Source of the DNA: Burkholderiaceae bacterium
GTDB lineage: Bacteria > Pseudomonadota > Gammaproteobacteria > Burkholderiales > Burkholderiaceae
Direction: 5' to 3'
NCBI GenBank assembly: GCA_947380285.1
Contig: CANCQD010000061.1
Location: forward strand, 1-14,607
Length of the DNA stretch: 14,607 nt
Below are positions 1 to 7,738 of the stretch, piece by piece. The translations under genes and the position numbers were made by a program. Within the stretch, counting starts at the first letter, position 1, and every line of letters begins with the position of its first letter. The notes below the pieces were generated by a model. That model saw nothing but the letters and a program-made list of their open reading frames with translations. It had not been told where the DNA came from and ran no database searches.

Positions 1-338
1 ACTCCGCCATTGCGCCGCATTTGTGCGCGACCTTTAAGCTTCATTTGCCGATTCACTACACCCTCAATGGAATCGCTCGAAGTAAAAGTCAGCGCCTTGC
101 TATCGTCTATTGGAATCCCAGTTCTTAGCTGATCATCCAACTTTAAAATGGTGACATTACCGCGATCCGGCAATAAAACGGTATTGGCGTTAGCCTGTGC
201 ATTTGGGGGTAATGGAGCTGGTGCTTGAGCGCGTGCGTAGAAGGCAAATTGAAGCAATGCCACCCCCATCATTACGCGCAGGGTTACATACAAAAAAAGA
301 GGGGCGCAAAGGCCGGCGCGACGGCGATAATGACTCAT
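1..338 (-). CDS. lptD: LPS-assembly protein LptD, N-terminal part (cut by window edge)
   Basis: LptD is the outer-membrane beta-barrel that, with LptE, inserts lipopolysaccharide into the outer leaflet. Only about 112 N-terminal codons are present; the rest lies left of the window. The translation starts MSHYRRRAGL, giving a basic n-region, then a hydrophobic stretch (about residues 11-34) and an Ala-rich cleavage region ending ARAQA (about 35-39), as expected for a Sec signal peptide. A Pro/Ala/Asn linker follows. Near residues 84-109 the segment FTSSDSIEG...LKGRAQMRR resembles the start of the periplasmic OstA/LptA-like domain, where such proteins read 'D.. .G......KG.A..RR'. The ATG at 338-336 was chosen because it keeps the basic n-region; an internal ATG at 272 would remove it. 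No convincing Shine-Dalgarno sequence is visible. The identification rests on the signal peptide, the domain start and the divergent amgK-murU neighbours. Confidence 0.85.
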   Translation of the reverse strand, partial: MSHYRRRAGLCAPLFLYVTLRVMMGVALLQFAFYARAQAPAPLPPNAQANANTVLLPDRGNVTILKLDDQLRTGIPIDDSKALTFTSSDSIEGVVNRQMKLKGRAQMRRNGG

Positions 339-371
339 AGATCCAGACCCGCCTTATTATACGAATCGACC
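339..371. promoter_or_regulatory. Divergent lptD / amgK intergenic promoter region
   Basis: Only 33 bases separate the two divergent start codons. On the minus strand a perfect TATAAT (361-356) could be the -10 of lptD, about 18 bases before its ATG; no good -35 is visible at 16-18 bases upstream, where the sequence is already amgK coding DNA. On the plus strand the overlapping TATTAT (355-360) could serve amgK, which would give an almost leaderless transcript. This is inference from consensus matching only. Confidence 0.35.
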
Positions 372-1373
372 ATGACTGACTCTCGCTTAAACACCCTCCG
401 CAACTGGCTAAAAGCCCTGGAAGCTAGCTGGCAATTAGATCTCGACTCTTTGGCGCCAGCCTCAGCCGATGCCAGCTTTCGGCGCTATTTCCGAATTGTG
501 TCCAAAAAGCCCAATTTTGGGACTTTGATCGTGATGGATGCCCCGCCCCAATATGAGCCCTTAGATGCCTTCATTCAGGTTGATTTATTACTGTCAGCAG
601 CAGGTTTAAATGTGCCAAAAATCCTCGAGCAAAATCTTGTAGAAGGCTTTTTGCTGTTAAATGATTTGGGAACCAAAACCTATCTAGCTCAACTTACTAA
701 TGAGACAGCCGATCATCTCTACAAAGATGCCACTCACGCATTAGTTCTAATACAAATGGCAAGCAAACCAGATGTTCTACCAAATTATGATGCAGCGCTA
801 TTGCAAAGAGAGCTTGATTTATTTCCAGAGTGGTATTTAAGGGAGCATCTCAACGCTGAACTCAATGAGCAACAAATCGAGCAATTGAAAAAATCTTTTG
901 AGCTCATTATTGAAAATAATTTAGCGCAAGCTAAGGTCTACGTTCATCGTGACTATCATTCTCGCAACCTGATGGTCACAGAAAACAATAATCCTGGAGT
1001 AATTGACTTTCAGGATGCTGTATACGGACCAATTACTTATGATGCTTCTTCCTTATGGCGTGATGCTTATATTGCTTGGCCCGAAGAACGTGTAATTGAC
1101 TGGGTGATTAAATTTTGGGAAGAAGGCCGCAAGGCAGGGCTACCAATGCCAAATGATTTTGGACAGTTCTATCGTGATTTTGAATGGATGGGTTTGCAAC
1201 GCCACCTCAAGGTCCTAGGCATTTTTGCAAGACTCTTTCATCGCGATGGCAAAGATGGCTACCTCAAAGATATTCCTCTTGTTTTGGAATACGCGATTGC
1301 TACTGCAAACCGTTACATTGAGTTAAAGCCATTGGCTCGTATTCTAGAATCCACTCGCCAAAATCAAGCATAG
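372..1373 (+). CDS. amgK: N-acetylmuramate/N-acetylglucosamine anomeric kinase AmgK
   Basis: AmgK is a cytoplasmic aminoglycoside-phosphotransferase-fold kinase that phosphorylates the anomeric carbon of recovered MurNAc (and GlcNAc), giving the sugar 1-phosphate used by MurU. The protein is 333 residues, close to the family's usual ~340. Visible motifs are LLLNDLGT (about 93-100), the catalytic loop VHRDYHSRNL with D194 and N199, and the metal-binding segment VIDFQDA with D212. The frame is open back to 225, but that extension overlaps the start of divergent lptD and has no domain similarity. The ATG at 372 opens MTDSRLNTL and fits the family start. There is no clear ribosome binding site. 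murU follows after 10 bases, a pairing known for this pathway. A general APH-family phosphotransferase would be the alternative, but the murU neighbour makes AmgK much more likely. Confidence 0.88.
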   Translation: MTDSRLNTLRNWLKALEASWQLDLDSLAPASADASFRRYFRIVSKKPNFGTLIVMDAPPQYEPLDAFIQVDLLLSAAGLNVPKILEQNLVEGFLLLNDLGTKTYLAQLTNETADHLYKDATHALVLIQMASKPDVLPNYDAALLQRELDLFPEWYLREHLNAELNEQQIEQLKKSFELIIENNLAQAKVYVHRDYHSRNLMVTENNNPGVIDFQDAVYGPITYDASSLWRDAYIAWPEERVIDWVIKFWEEGRKAGLPMPNDFGQFYRDFEWMGLQRHLKVLGIFARLFHRDGKDGYLKDIPLVLEYAIATANRYIELKPLARILESTRQNQA

Positions 1374-1383
1374 TTCACAGACT

Positions 1384-2100
1384 ATGAGTCAACTCAATCG
1401 CGTACCTTGTTTTTTACTGGCGGCTGGACGTGGTGAGCGTATGCGCCCTCTCACGGATGATTTACCAAAGCCCTTGCTCACTATTCAGAATAAATCTTTG
1501 CTAGCATGGCATTTACAGGCTCTAGCAAACGCAAAAATTCAGGATGTCGTGATTAACCATGCATGGTTAGGTGAACAAATTGAGGCAGCCCTGGGCGATG
1601 GGGAGCAATTTGGCCTGCATATTCAATACTCCCCTGAGGAGAGCGCTCTGGAAACAGCCGGCGGAATCTGTAAGGCGCTTCCGATCATCGCACCCAAGGA
1701 CTACTTCTTGGTTATTAATGGCGATGTCTTTAGCCCGAACCTACCCGTTACTCAACTTTTGGGAACGGTGTCCAAAATGCGAATGGACGCCAGCAAGCCT
1801 TTGGCCCACTTATTGATGGTTCCCAACCCGGTGCAGCATCCCGAGGGTGATTTTTACCTCCAGGGATCAACGGTTAGTACTGCCGAATCCATGGGCGCCG
1901 AGAAGCTCACTTTTTCTGGAATTGGGATTTATCACAAAGACCTCTTTCAAAACCTGGAATTCGGGGCACCAGCCAAGCTTGCGCCATTATTGAGAACTGC
2001 AATGGAGCAAAATCAAGTGTCTGGTGAAAAATATCTCGGTCCATGGCACGATGTAGGCACACCACAACGCTTACAAGAACTCAATGCAGCATATGAATAA
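1384..2100 (+). CDS. murU: N-acetylmuramate alpha-1-phosphate uridylyltransferase MurU
   Basis: MurU joins MurNAc-1-phosphate to UTP to make UDP-MurNAc, the last step of the recycling bypass around MurA/MurB. This is the fosfomycin-insensitive route described in pseudomonads. The 238-residue protein is a single nucleotidyltransferase (GT-A-like) domain. The signature LAAGRGERMRPLT lies at residues 12-24 and DLPKPLL at 26-32; R19/R21 and K29 are the expected nucleotide contacts. VINGDVF carries the likely metal-binding D114, and HDVGTPQRL near the C-terminus carries D223, a probable second metal ligand. The gene lies 10 bases behind amgK and its stop overlaps the start of pepP, so the three are probably co-transcribed. 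Other sugar-1-phosphate nucleotidyltransferases share these motifs; the short length and amgK neighbour favour MurU. Confidence 0.88.
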   Translation: MSQLNRVPCFLLAAGRGERMRPLTDDLPKPLLTIQNKSLLAWHLQALANAKIQDVVINHAWLGEQIEAALGDGEQFGLHIQYSPEESALETAGGICKALPIIAPKDYFLVINGDVFSPNLPVTQLLGTVSKMRMDASKPLAHLLMVPNPVQHPEGDFYLQGSTVSTAESMGAEKLTFSGIGIYHKDLFQNLEFGAPAKLAPLLRTAMEQNQVSGEKYLGPWHDVGTPQRLQELNAAYE

Positions 2101-3460
2101 TTCGAATATTTATCAGCTTCGCAGAAATAAATTAGCAGAACTCATCTTTGCCAAGACCGGTGGAGGGGTTGCCGTCATCTCTACAGCACCTGAGCTGACC
2201 CGTAACCGTGATAGTGAATTTCCTTATCGCCACGATAGTGACTTTTATTACTTAACTGGTTTTGAAGAGCCAGGTGCCACATTAGTGATGAAGATTTTGG
2301 GTGATGGAAAAAACTGCCAACTTGAATCTCACTTATTTTGCAGGCCTAAAGATTCTGAACGAGAGATCTGGGATGGCATTCGCCTTGGACCAGAAGCCGC
2401 ACCAGAAGCTTTGAGAATTGAGTATGCCCATAGCAATCAAGAATTAGACCAAACACTAGGTAACTTATTAGCTGATGAGGATGCGGTGTATATACGCCTT
2501 GCTGAAAGCGCTGAAGCTGATAGGCGCTTGCGTCATTGGATGAAACAAGTACGAGGTCAAGCACGATCTGGAATTAATCCACCATCAGAGCTTCATGATG
2601 TTGAGGCACTTATTCACGAAATGCGCTTATTTAAAGATGGTAATGAAATTGACATCATGCGTCGTGCTGCTGCAATCTCTGCTCGCGCCCATATTCGTGC
2701 CATGCAAGTCTGTATGCCAGGAATGCGTGAATATCAAATCGAAGCAGAATTACTACATGAGTTCCGCAATAACGGTGCACAAAGCGTTGCCTACAACAGC
2801 ATCGTTGCTGGTGGTGCAAATTCTTGCATTCTTCACTATCGTGCAGGCTCAACTGAATTGCGCAGCGGTGAGCTTTGTCTGATTGATGCTGGCTGTGAAC
2901 TTGATGGCTACGCGTCAGATATCACACGCACATTTCCAGTCAATGGAAAATTTACCGGACCGCAACGCGCCTTATATGACATTACATTAGCGGCCCAAGA
3001 AGCTGCAATTGCGATGACCAAGCCCGGCAATACATTTATGCAACCACATGAAGCAGCGCTCAAAGTATTGACCCAAGGCTTGCTAGATGAAAAGCTGCTA
3101 AAGCTCTCTGACTTGGGCTCGCTTGATAACGCCATTGAGACTGCTGCCTATCGTCGCTTTTACATGCATCGCACTTCGCACTGGCTTGGCATGGACGTTC
3201 ATGATGTCGGCTCATATCGTGAAGCTACACAAGATTCATCTACTGCAGAAAAGCCTTGGCGCATACTCAAAAATGGCATGGTCATTACGGTGGAGCCAGG
3301 CCTATATGTCAGACCGGCGGATGATGTAGATGAGAAATTCTGGAATATCGGTATCCGCATTGAAGATGATGCTGTCGTCAATGACTCTGGTTGTGAATTG
3401 ATTTCTCGTGGTGTGCCCGTCAATGCAGATGAGATTGAAGCACTCATGAAAAACGCTTAA
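2093..3460 (+). CDS. pepP: Xaa-Pro aminopeptidase P
   Basis: PepP removes N-terminal residues that precede proline from peptides, using two manganese ions in the cytoplasm. The 455-residue protein has an N-terminal aminopeptidase-P domain (RHDSDFYYLTGF around residues 43-54) followed by the pita-bread M24 domain. All five metal ligands are in place: D265 in LIDAG, D276 in SDITRTFP, H363 in HRTSHWLG, E401 in ITVEPGLY and E424 in RIEDD. H370 in DVHDVG is the expected catalytic-site histidine. The D-D spacing of 11 and E-E spacing of 23 match E. coli PepP. Start choice: an in-frame ATG at 2084 also exists, but ATG 2093 gives MNNSNIYQLRR and an 8-base overlap with the murU stop, typical of translational coupling. 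Neither has a clear Shine-Dalgarno, so the start is uncertain by three codons. Confidence 0.93.
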   Translation: MNNSNIYQLRRNKLAELIFAKTGGGVAVISTAPELTRNRDSEFPYRHDSDFYYLTGFEEPGATLVMKILGDGKNCQLESHLFCRPKDSEREIWDGIRLGPEAAPEALRIEYAHSNQELDQTLGNLLADEDAVYIRLAESAEADRRLRHWMKQVRGQARSGINPPSELHDVEALIHEMRLFKDGNEIDIMRRAAAISARAHIRAMQVCMPGMREYQIEAELLHEFRNNGAQSVAYNSIVAGGANSCILHYRAGSTELRSGELCLIDAGCELDGYASDITRTFPVNGKFTGPQRALYDITLAAQEAAIAMTKPGNTFMQPHEAALKVLTQGLLDEKLLKLSDLGSLDNAIETAAYRRFYMHRTSHWLGMDVHDVGSYREATQDSSTAEKPWRILKNGMVITVEPGLYVRPADDVDEKFWNIGIRIEDDAVVNDSGCELISRGVPVNADEIEALMKNA

Positions 3461-3476
3461 GACCATCCACATCAAA

Positions 3477-4634
3477 ATGAGTCCATCTAGTTGCGATATC
3501 TTGATTCAGGGTGGCGGTCCAGTCGGACTCGCTTGCACAGCATGGACCTTGCAGAAATTTCCTGATGCAAAAATCACATTACTTGATCGCAATCCCATTA
3601 ATGATGAGGATTTAGCAAGCGCCGATAGTCGAGGGATTGCACTCTCTCATGGCAGCAAACTCTTGCTCGACACGATTCATGCATGGCCAAAAGAGTCGGC
3701 CACAATTCATCGCGTTCACGTTTCACAAGCTGGACGTTTTGGTCGCGCACTGATGACACGCGAAGAGCTCAATCAAGATGCGCTTGGGCATATTATTCGC
3801 TATCGCGATATTCACATTACGCTACGCCAAGCCTTAAGGATTATTCAAGCGAAGAGTCCTCATTTTATTTGGCAGCATATTCATCACGATGCCAAAGATA
3901 TGAGTATTCATGCCAAATGTGTTGTGCATGCTGAAGGTGGTTTATTCAAGACACAAGATTGGGTAGAGTCTGGTCGCGATTATGGGCAGTCTGCTTTGGT
4001 GGGGCTAGTTGAAGTAGAAAATGCAGAATCTCATCAAGCTTGGGAACGCTTTACTGCTGAAGGTCCATTAGCCGTATTGCCGAGTCATTACGGTCATAAC
4101 ATTCTGAATCTTGTTTGGTGTGGCTCTCCAGAATCATCGCAGCAGCGCTTGCATCTGAACGATGCAGATTTCTTGAATGAACTACAAAAAGAATTTGGTT
4201 CACGCATTGGAAGATTTCTGAAAGTTCAAGATCGTCGTTTGTATGAACTGGGTTTGAACTATCGCAAAGAAATTACTAAAGACAACGAGGTATGGATTGG
4301 TAACGCTGCCCAAACTTTGCACCCTGTGGCAGGTCAGGGGTTGAATTTAGGGTTGCGAGATGCCTTTTTGCTATCGGAGAAGTTAGTTGGGGTATTTTCC
4401 GGATCCACAAAAGAGCAATCCCCGACAGACATTCAAGCTGCACTTCAGGGATATGCGCAAAGTCGAAAAATCGATCGAGCGACTACCATTGGTCTTACAG
4501 ACTTCATGGCCAGGGTATTTACATCTAATCTAGCCCCAATTGTGGTGGCTCGTGGATTAGCTTTATCGGCCCTTCAGTGGCTCCCACCAGTCAAAACAGC
4601 CTTAGCTCGTCAGATGATGTTTGGCAGGCGCTAA
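3477..4634 (+). CDS. ubiH: UbiH/UbiF-family FAD-dependent monooxygenase, probably ubiquinone biosynthesis
   Basis: This family hydroxylates the aromatic ring of ubiquinone precursors using FAD, NAD(P)H and O2. The protein is 385 residues, within the usual ~380-410. The FAD-binding dinucleotide motif ILIQGGGPVGLA occupies about residues 9-20, and GNAAQTLHPVAGQGLNLGLRD (about 277-297) is the UbiH/Coq6 family signature containing the FAD ribityl-contacting segment. The middle DG motif, normally ADGxxS, reads AEGG here at about residue 150 (VVHAEGGLF), with no serine after it. The C-terminus holds hydrophobic stretches (LAPIVVARGLALSALQWL), consistent with peripheral membrane contact. It starts 16 bases after pepP, a common pepP-ubiH arrangement, and probably ends the amgK operon. 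Which ring position it hydroxylates cannot be told from sequence alone, so the symbol is at family level. Confidence 0.8.
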   Translation: MSPSSCDILIQGGGPVGLACTAWTLQKFPDAKITLLDRNPINDEDLASADSRGIALSHGSKLLLDTIHAWPKESATIHRVHVSQAGRFGRALMTREELNQDALGHIIRYRDIHITLRQALRIIQAKSPHFIWQHIHHDAKDMSIHAKCVVHAEGGLFKTQDWVESGRDYGQSALVGLVEVENAESHQAWERFTAEGPLAVLPSHYGHNILNLVWCGSPESSQQRLHLNDADFLNELQKEFGSRIGRFLKVQDRRLYELGLNYRKEITKDNEVWIGNAAQTLHPVAGQGLNLGLRDAFLLSEKLVGVFSGSTKEQSPTDIQAALQGYAQSRKIDRATTIGLTDFMARVFTSNLAPIVVARGLALSALQWLPPVKTALARQMMFGRR

Positions 4635-4689
4635 AGGGCTTTAATGGCCTCCAAAATCAAAGCCTTCTCGATTTGATCTAGAGCAAGCA

Positions 4690-4740
4690 TTCTGCCTAAA
4701 AAATAGGCAAAAAAGGGTTTGACTATGCTAAAGTGTCATG
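4690..4740 (+). promoter_or_regulatory. Candidate dusB-fis-purH promoter with phased A-tracts
   Basis: The 129-base gap between ubiH and dusB holds two AAAAAA tracts starting at 4698 and 4709, 11 bases apart and so roughly in helical phase. Downstream is TATGCTAAAGT (4724-4734). This reads either as a TATGCT -10 or as an extended -10, TGcTAAAGT at 4726-4734. No good -35 is present at 17 bases, as is typical for extended -10 or UP-element promoters. A TTGACT at 4719-4724 has no -10 at the right distance. The leader to dusB would be about 25 bases. The 6-bp inverted repeat TGCCTA/TAGGCA (4693-4698/4704-4709) brackets the first A-tract. Confidence 0.4.
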
Positions 4741-4763
4741 CTTTCCGCCCAAGCCCCTTTTAG

Positions 4764-5780
4764 ATGAATATTGGTCCTCACCTCCTCGCAAATAAGTTAT
4801 TTGTGGCCCCTATGGCTGGGGTAACGGACCGTCCATTTAGGCAGCTTTGTAAGAAATTAGGCGCTGGGTACGCCGTCTCTGAAATGGTGGCCTCAAATGC
4901 CCTGCTTTGGAAAAGTGAAAAGACGCAACGGCGTGCAAACCATGTTGGCGAATTCAAACCCATTGCGGTCCAAATCGCAGGGGCTGATCCAGCGATGATG
5001 GCTGCGGCAGCAAAAATCAATGTAGATCACGGTGCCCAAATTATCGACATCAATATGGGATGTCCCGCTAAGAAAGTTTGCAATGTTGCTGCTGGCTCAG
5101 CATTACTTCGCGATGAGCCTTTGGTGCAGCAAATTCTAGAAGCAGTTGTAAATGCTGTTGGAGTCGGACCAGATGCTGTGCCCGTTACTTTGAAAATTCG
5201 TACGGGCTGGGATCGCGAACATAAGAATGCAATGGAGATTGCGCGTCTTGCTGAAAAATCTGGCATCTCAATGCTGACTGTGCATGGTCGTACAAGAGCA
5301 GACCTTTACCATGGTGAAGCAGAGTATGAAACAATTACCGCGGTCAAAAATAGCGTAGGTATTCCTGTAGTGGCTAATGGTGATATCAACAGCCCAGAAA
5401 AAGCAGAGCAAGTTTTAAAGATTACTGGCGCCGATGCCATCATGATTGGTCGCGCCGCTCAAGGTCGCCCTTGGATTTTTCGCGAAATCAATCACTATCT
5501 CCAAACTGGTGGCATGCTTCCAACCCCCGAGATCAATGAGATTCAGTCCATCATGAATGCCCATCTCTTAGACCACTACGAGTTTTATGGGGAACATATT
5601 GGCCTGCGTACTGCTCGTAAACATATTGGCTGGTACTGCAAAGGCTTGCGTGATTCACATGCCTTCCGTCAGCGCATGAATACTGCCGACGACTGTAAAA
5701 CTCAACTTCAAATGATTAATGATTATTTTAACGAGATGAAATTCCATTCTGACCGCTTGTTATTTTTAGAGGCAGCGTAG
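4764..5780 (+). CDS. dusB: tRNA-dihydrouridine synthase B
   Basis: DusB reduces specific uridines in the tRNA D-loop to dihydrouridine, using FMN and NAD(P)H. The 338-residue protein has a TIM-barrel FMN domain followed by the helical tRNA-binding domain. Motifs are LFVAPMAGVTDRPFR near the N-terminus (about 12-26), DINMGCPAKKVC with probable catalytic C100, TLKIRTGWD with K144, LTVHGRTR with H174, and the FMN phosphate-binding VANGDI and MIGRAAQGRPWIF segments. The KVC motif and the adjacent fis gene favour the DusB subgroup over DusA or DusC. It is probably the first gene of the dusB-fis-purH-ruvCAB run. The start ATG opens MNIGPHLLANK; there is no Shine-Dalgarno sequence in the preceding C-rich leader. 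The length is slightly above the ~321 of E. coli DusB. Confidence 0.95.
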   Translation: MNIGPHLLANKLFVAPMAGVTDRPFRQLCKKLGAGYAVSEMVASNALLWKSEKTQRRANHVGEFKPIAVQIAGADPAMMAAAAKINVDHGAQIIDINMGCPAKKVCNVAAGSALLRDEPLVQQILEAVVNAVGVGPDAVPVTLKIRTGWDREHKNAMEIARLAEKSGISMLTVHGRTRADLYHGEAEYETITAVKNSVGIPVVANGDINSPEKAEQVLKITGADAIMIGRAAQGRPWIFREINHYLQTGGMLPTPEINEIQSIMNAHLLDHYEFYGEHIGLRTARKHIGWYCKGLRDSHAFRQRMNTADDCKTQLQMINDYFNEMKFHSDRLLFLEAA

Positions 5781-5831
5781 TTATCGCCGTATTAAGTTTT
5801 CTTATTTTTAATTTTGCATTGATAGATTGTT

Positions 5832-6071
5832 ATGACCAATAAGCACCCGATTACCGAATGTATTGAAACCCAGTTACAGGGTTACTTAAATGATCTCAAG
5901 GGAACTGCGCCGACGGATATCTATCAAATGGTATTGGCGGTAGTTGAAAAGCCAATGCTGGAATTAGTAATGCAACATGCTAAACAAAACCAATCATTAG
6001 CAGCCCAATATCTGGGCATTAATCGCAATACCCTACACAAAAAATTAGTTGAGCATCAACTACTCAAGTAA
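5832..6071 (+). CDS. fis: DNA-binding protein Fis, short betaproteobacterial form
   Basis: Fis is a small homodimeric nucleoid protein that bends DNA and adjusts rRNA, tRNA and recombination promoters. This one has 79 residues. The dimer core corresponds to PTDIYQMVLAVVEKPMLELVMQ (about 27-48), and the C-terminal helix-turn-helix to NQSLAAQYLGINRNTLHKKL (about 53-72), very like the E. coli form [21 protein letters not shown]. Compared with the 98-residue E. coli protein, about 20 N-terminal residues are missing, including the mobile beta-hairpin arm. It lies 51 bases after dusB, the usual position. Both flanking gaps are very AT-rich (5781-5831 and 6072-6124); no clear terminator or Shine-Dalgarno is visible in either. 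Confidence 0.93.
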   Translation: MTNKHPITECIETQLQGYLNDLKGTAPTDIYQMVLAVVEKPMLELVMQHAKQNQSLAAQYLGINRNTLHKKLVEHQLLK

Positions 6072-6124
6072 ATTTAAATATTACAAATAACAAAGCCATT
6101 TTTTAAATTAAACCCTCCGAAAAT

Positions 6125-7705
6125 ATGATCCGCACTGCCCTCCTCTCTGTATCTGATAAAAATGGCATCGTGCCTTTTGCTAAAGCCCTCCATGAGCAAG
6201 GTATTAAGCTCATCTCTACAGGTGGCACCGCCAAACTTTTGGCCGAAAATAATCTACCTGTCGTGGAGGTCTCTTCATTAACGAAATTTCCAGAAATGCT
6301 AGATGGTCGTGTAAAAACACTCCACCCAATGGTGCATGGCGGCTTATTGGCACGCCGAGATTTCCCAGAACATATGGCAGCCTTAAAAGAGCGTGGTATT
6401 GACACGATCGATATGCTGGTCATCAACCTTTACCCATTTAATGAGACTGTTGCCAAGGAAAATTGTTCATTTGAAGATGCAGTTGAGAACATTGACATTG
6501 GTGGACCGGCCATGTTGCGTGCTGCCGCAAAAAATCACCAGGACGTTACAGTGCTGATCTCACCGGCAGACTACGCGCCAGTCTTATCTGAAATGAAAGC
6601 TAATAAAAATGTTGTTTCTTACAAAACCAACTTAGCTTTAGCTAAAAAAGTATTTGCTCACACAGCTCAATACGATGGCGCCATTGCTAACTATCTCTCA
6701 GCCTTAGGCGATGATTTGGATCACAAAGCGCGCTCAGCGTATCCAGAAACCTTGCACTTGGCATTTGAAAAAGTTCAAGAGATGCGTTATGGCGAGAACC
6801 CACACCAATCTGCGGCATTCTATAAAGATATTTACCCCGTAGATGGCGCACTAGCTAATTACAAGCAGCTACAAGGGAAAGAGCTTTCCTATAACAATAT
6901 TGCGGATGCAGATTCTGCTTGGGAATGCGTCAAGAGCTTTACCGGTAATTCTGGTGGCGCTGCCGCTTGCGTCATTATTAAGCACGCAAATCCTTGTGGC
7001 GTTGCCGTAGGAAGCAATGCACTCGAGGCTTATCAAAAAGCATTTAAGACCGACACAAGCTCAGCATTTGGCGGCATCATTGCCTTCAACGTGCCTTGTG
7101 ATGCCGCTACAGCCGAAGCAGTCTCCAAGCAATTTGTGGAGGTATTGATTGCTCCAAGCTTTAGCGAAGAAGCAAAAGCAATTTTTGCAGCCAAGCAAAA
7201 TGTTCGTCTTCTAGAGATTCCATTGGGTACTGCATTTAACGCTTTTGATTTCAAACGGGTTGGTGGTGGCCTGCTCGTGCAATCTCCAGACGCTAAAAAC
7301 GTTCTTGAAAATGAAATGCGCGTTGTCAGCAAGCGTCTACCAACCCCAACAGAAATGCACGACATGATGTTTGCATGGCGTGTTGCTAAGTTTGTTAAAT
7401 CCAATGCCATTGTCTATTGTTCCAACGGCATGACCCTAGGTATTGGCGCTGGCCAAATGAGTCGTGTAGATTCTGCACGCATGGCAAGTATTAAGGCGGA
7501 GAACGCTGGCTTAAGTCTTCAGGGCTCTGCTGTAGCTAGCGATGCATTCTTCCCATTTCGGGATGGCTTAGATGTTGTGGTGAATGGGGGTGCCAGCTGC
7601 GCAATTCAACCAGGCGGTAGTATGCGTGATGATGAAATCATTGCAGCAGCCAATGAGCATGGTATTGCTATGATCTTTACTGGCACACGCCACTTCCGTC
7701 ACTAA
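6125..7705 (+). CDS. purH: Bifunctional AICAR formyltransferase / IMP cyclohydrolase
   Basis: PurH performs the last two steps of purine synthesis in the cytoplasm: it formylates AICAR with 10-formyl-tetrahydrofolate and closes the ring to give IMP. The length of 526 residues matches the usual ~529. The N-terminal MGS-like cyclohydrolase domain shows [11 protein letters not shown] (5-15), [10 protein letters not shown] (about 30-39), [16 protein letters not shown] (about 60-75) and [16 protein letters not shown] (about 121-136). The C-terminal AICAR transformylase domain shows [11 protein letters not shown], the catalytic KHANPCG with K286 and H287, and the late [10 protein letters not shown] and GGSMRD motifs. 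It starts 53 bases after fis and is followed 33 bases later by ruvC. The start ATG gives [12 protein letters not shown], the normal N-terminus; no Shine-Dalgarno is evident. Confidence 0.97.
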   Translation: MIRTALLSVSDKNGIVPFAKALHEQGIKLISTGGTAKLLAENNLPVVEVSSLTKFPEMLDGRVKTLHPMVHGGLLARRDFPEHMAALKERGIDTIDMLVINLYPFNETVAKENCSFEDAVENIDIGGPAMLRAAAKNHQDVTVLISPADYAPVLSEMKANKNVVSYKTNLALAKKVFAHTAQYDGAIANYLSALGDDLDHKARSAYPETLHLAFEKVQEMRYGENPHQSAAFYKDIYPVDGALANYKQLQGKELSYNNIADADSAWECVKSFTGNSGGAAACVIIKHANPCGVAVGSNALEAYQKAFKTDTSSAFGGIIAFNVPCDAATAEAVSKQFVEVLIAPSFSEEAKAIFAAKQNVRLLEIPLGTAFNAFDFKRVGGGLLVQSPDAKNVLENEMRVVSKRLPTPTEMHDMMFAWRVAKFVKSNAIVYCSNGMTLGIGAGQMSRVDSARMASIKAENAGLSLQGSAVASDAFFPFRDGLDVVVNGGASCAIQPGGSMRDDEIIAAANEHGIAMIFTGTRHFRH

Positions 7706-7738
7706 GCAATCTAAAAGACTGAGAAAAAATAATTGCCC

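Noticed and set aside
225..371. 49-codon N-terminal extension of the amgK frame
   Set aside because: It overlaps the divergent lptD start and signal peptide on the other strand and has no resemblance to the kinase family; ATG 372 gives the normal length.
4637..4664. GGCTTT / AAAGCC repeat after ubiH as a terminator
   Set aside because: Only six pairs with a 16-base loop, and the downstream sequence TTCTCGATTT is not a real U-run; too weak to call.
6071..6109. AATTTAAA / TTTAAATT inverted repeat between fis and purH
   Set aside because: The arms are all A/T with 23 bases between them and no U-run follows, so it does not make a credible terminator; probably chance in AT-rich DNA.
7033..7410. 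125-codon minus-strand open frame inside purH
   Set aside because: It lies wholly antisense to the conserved AICAR transformylase domain and has no recognisable motifs; best explained as a shadow frame.
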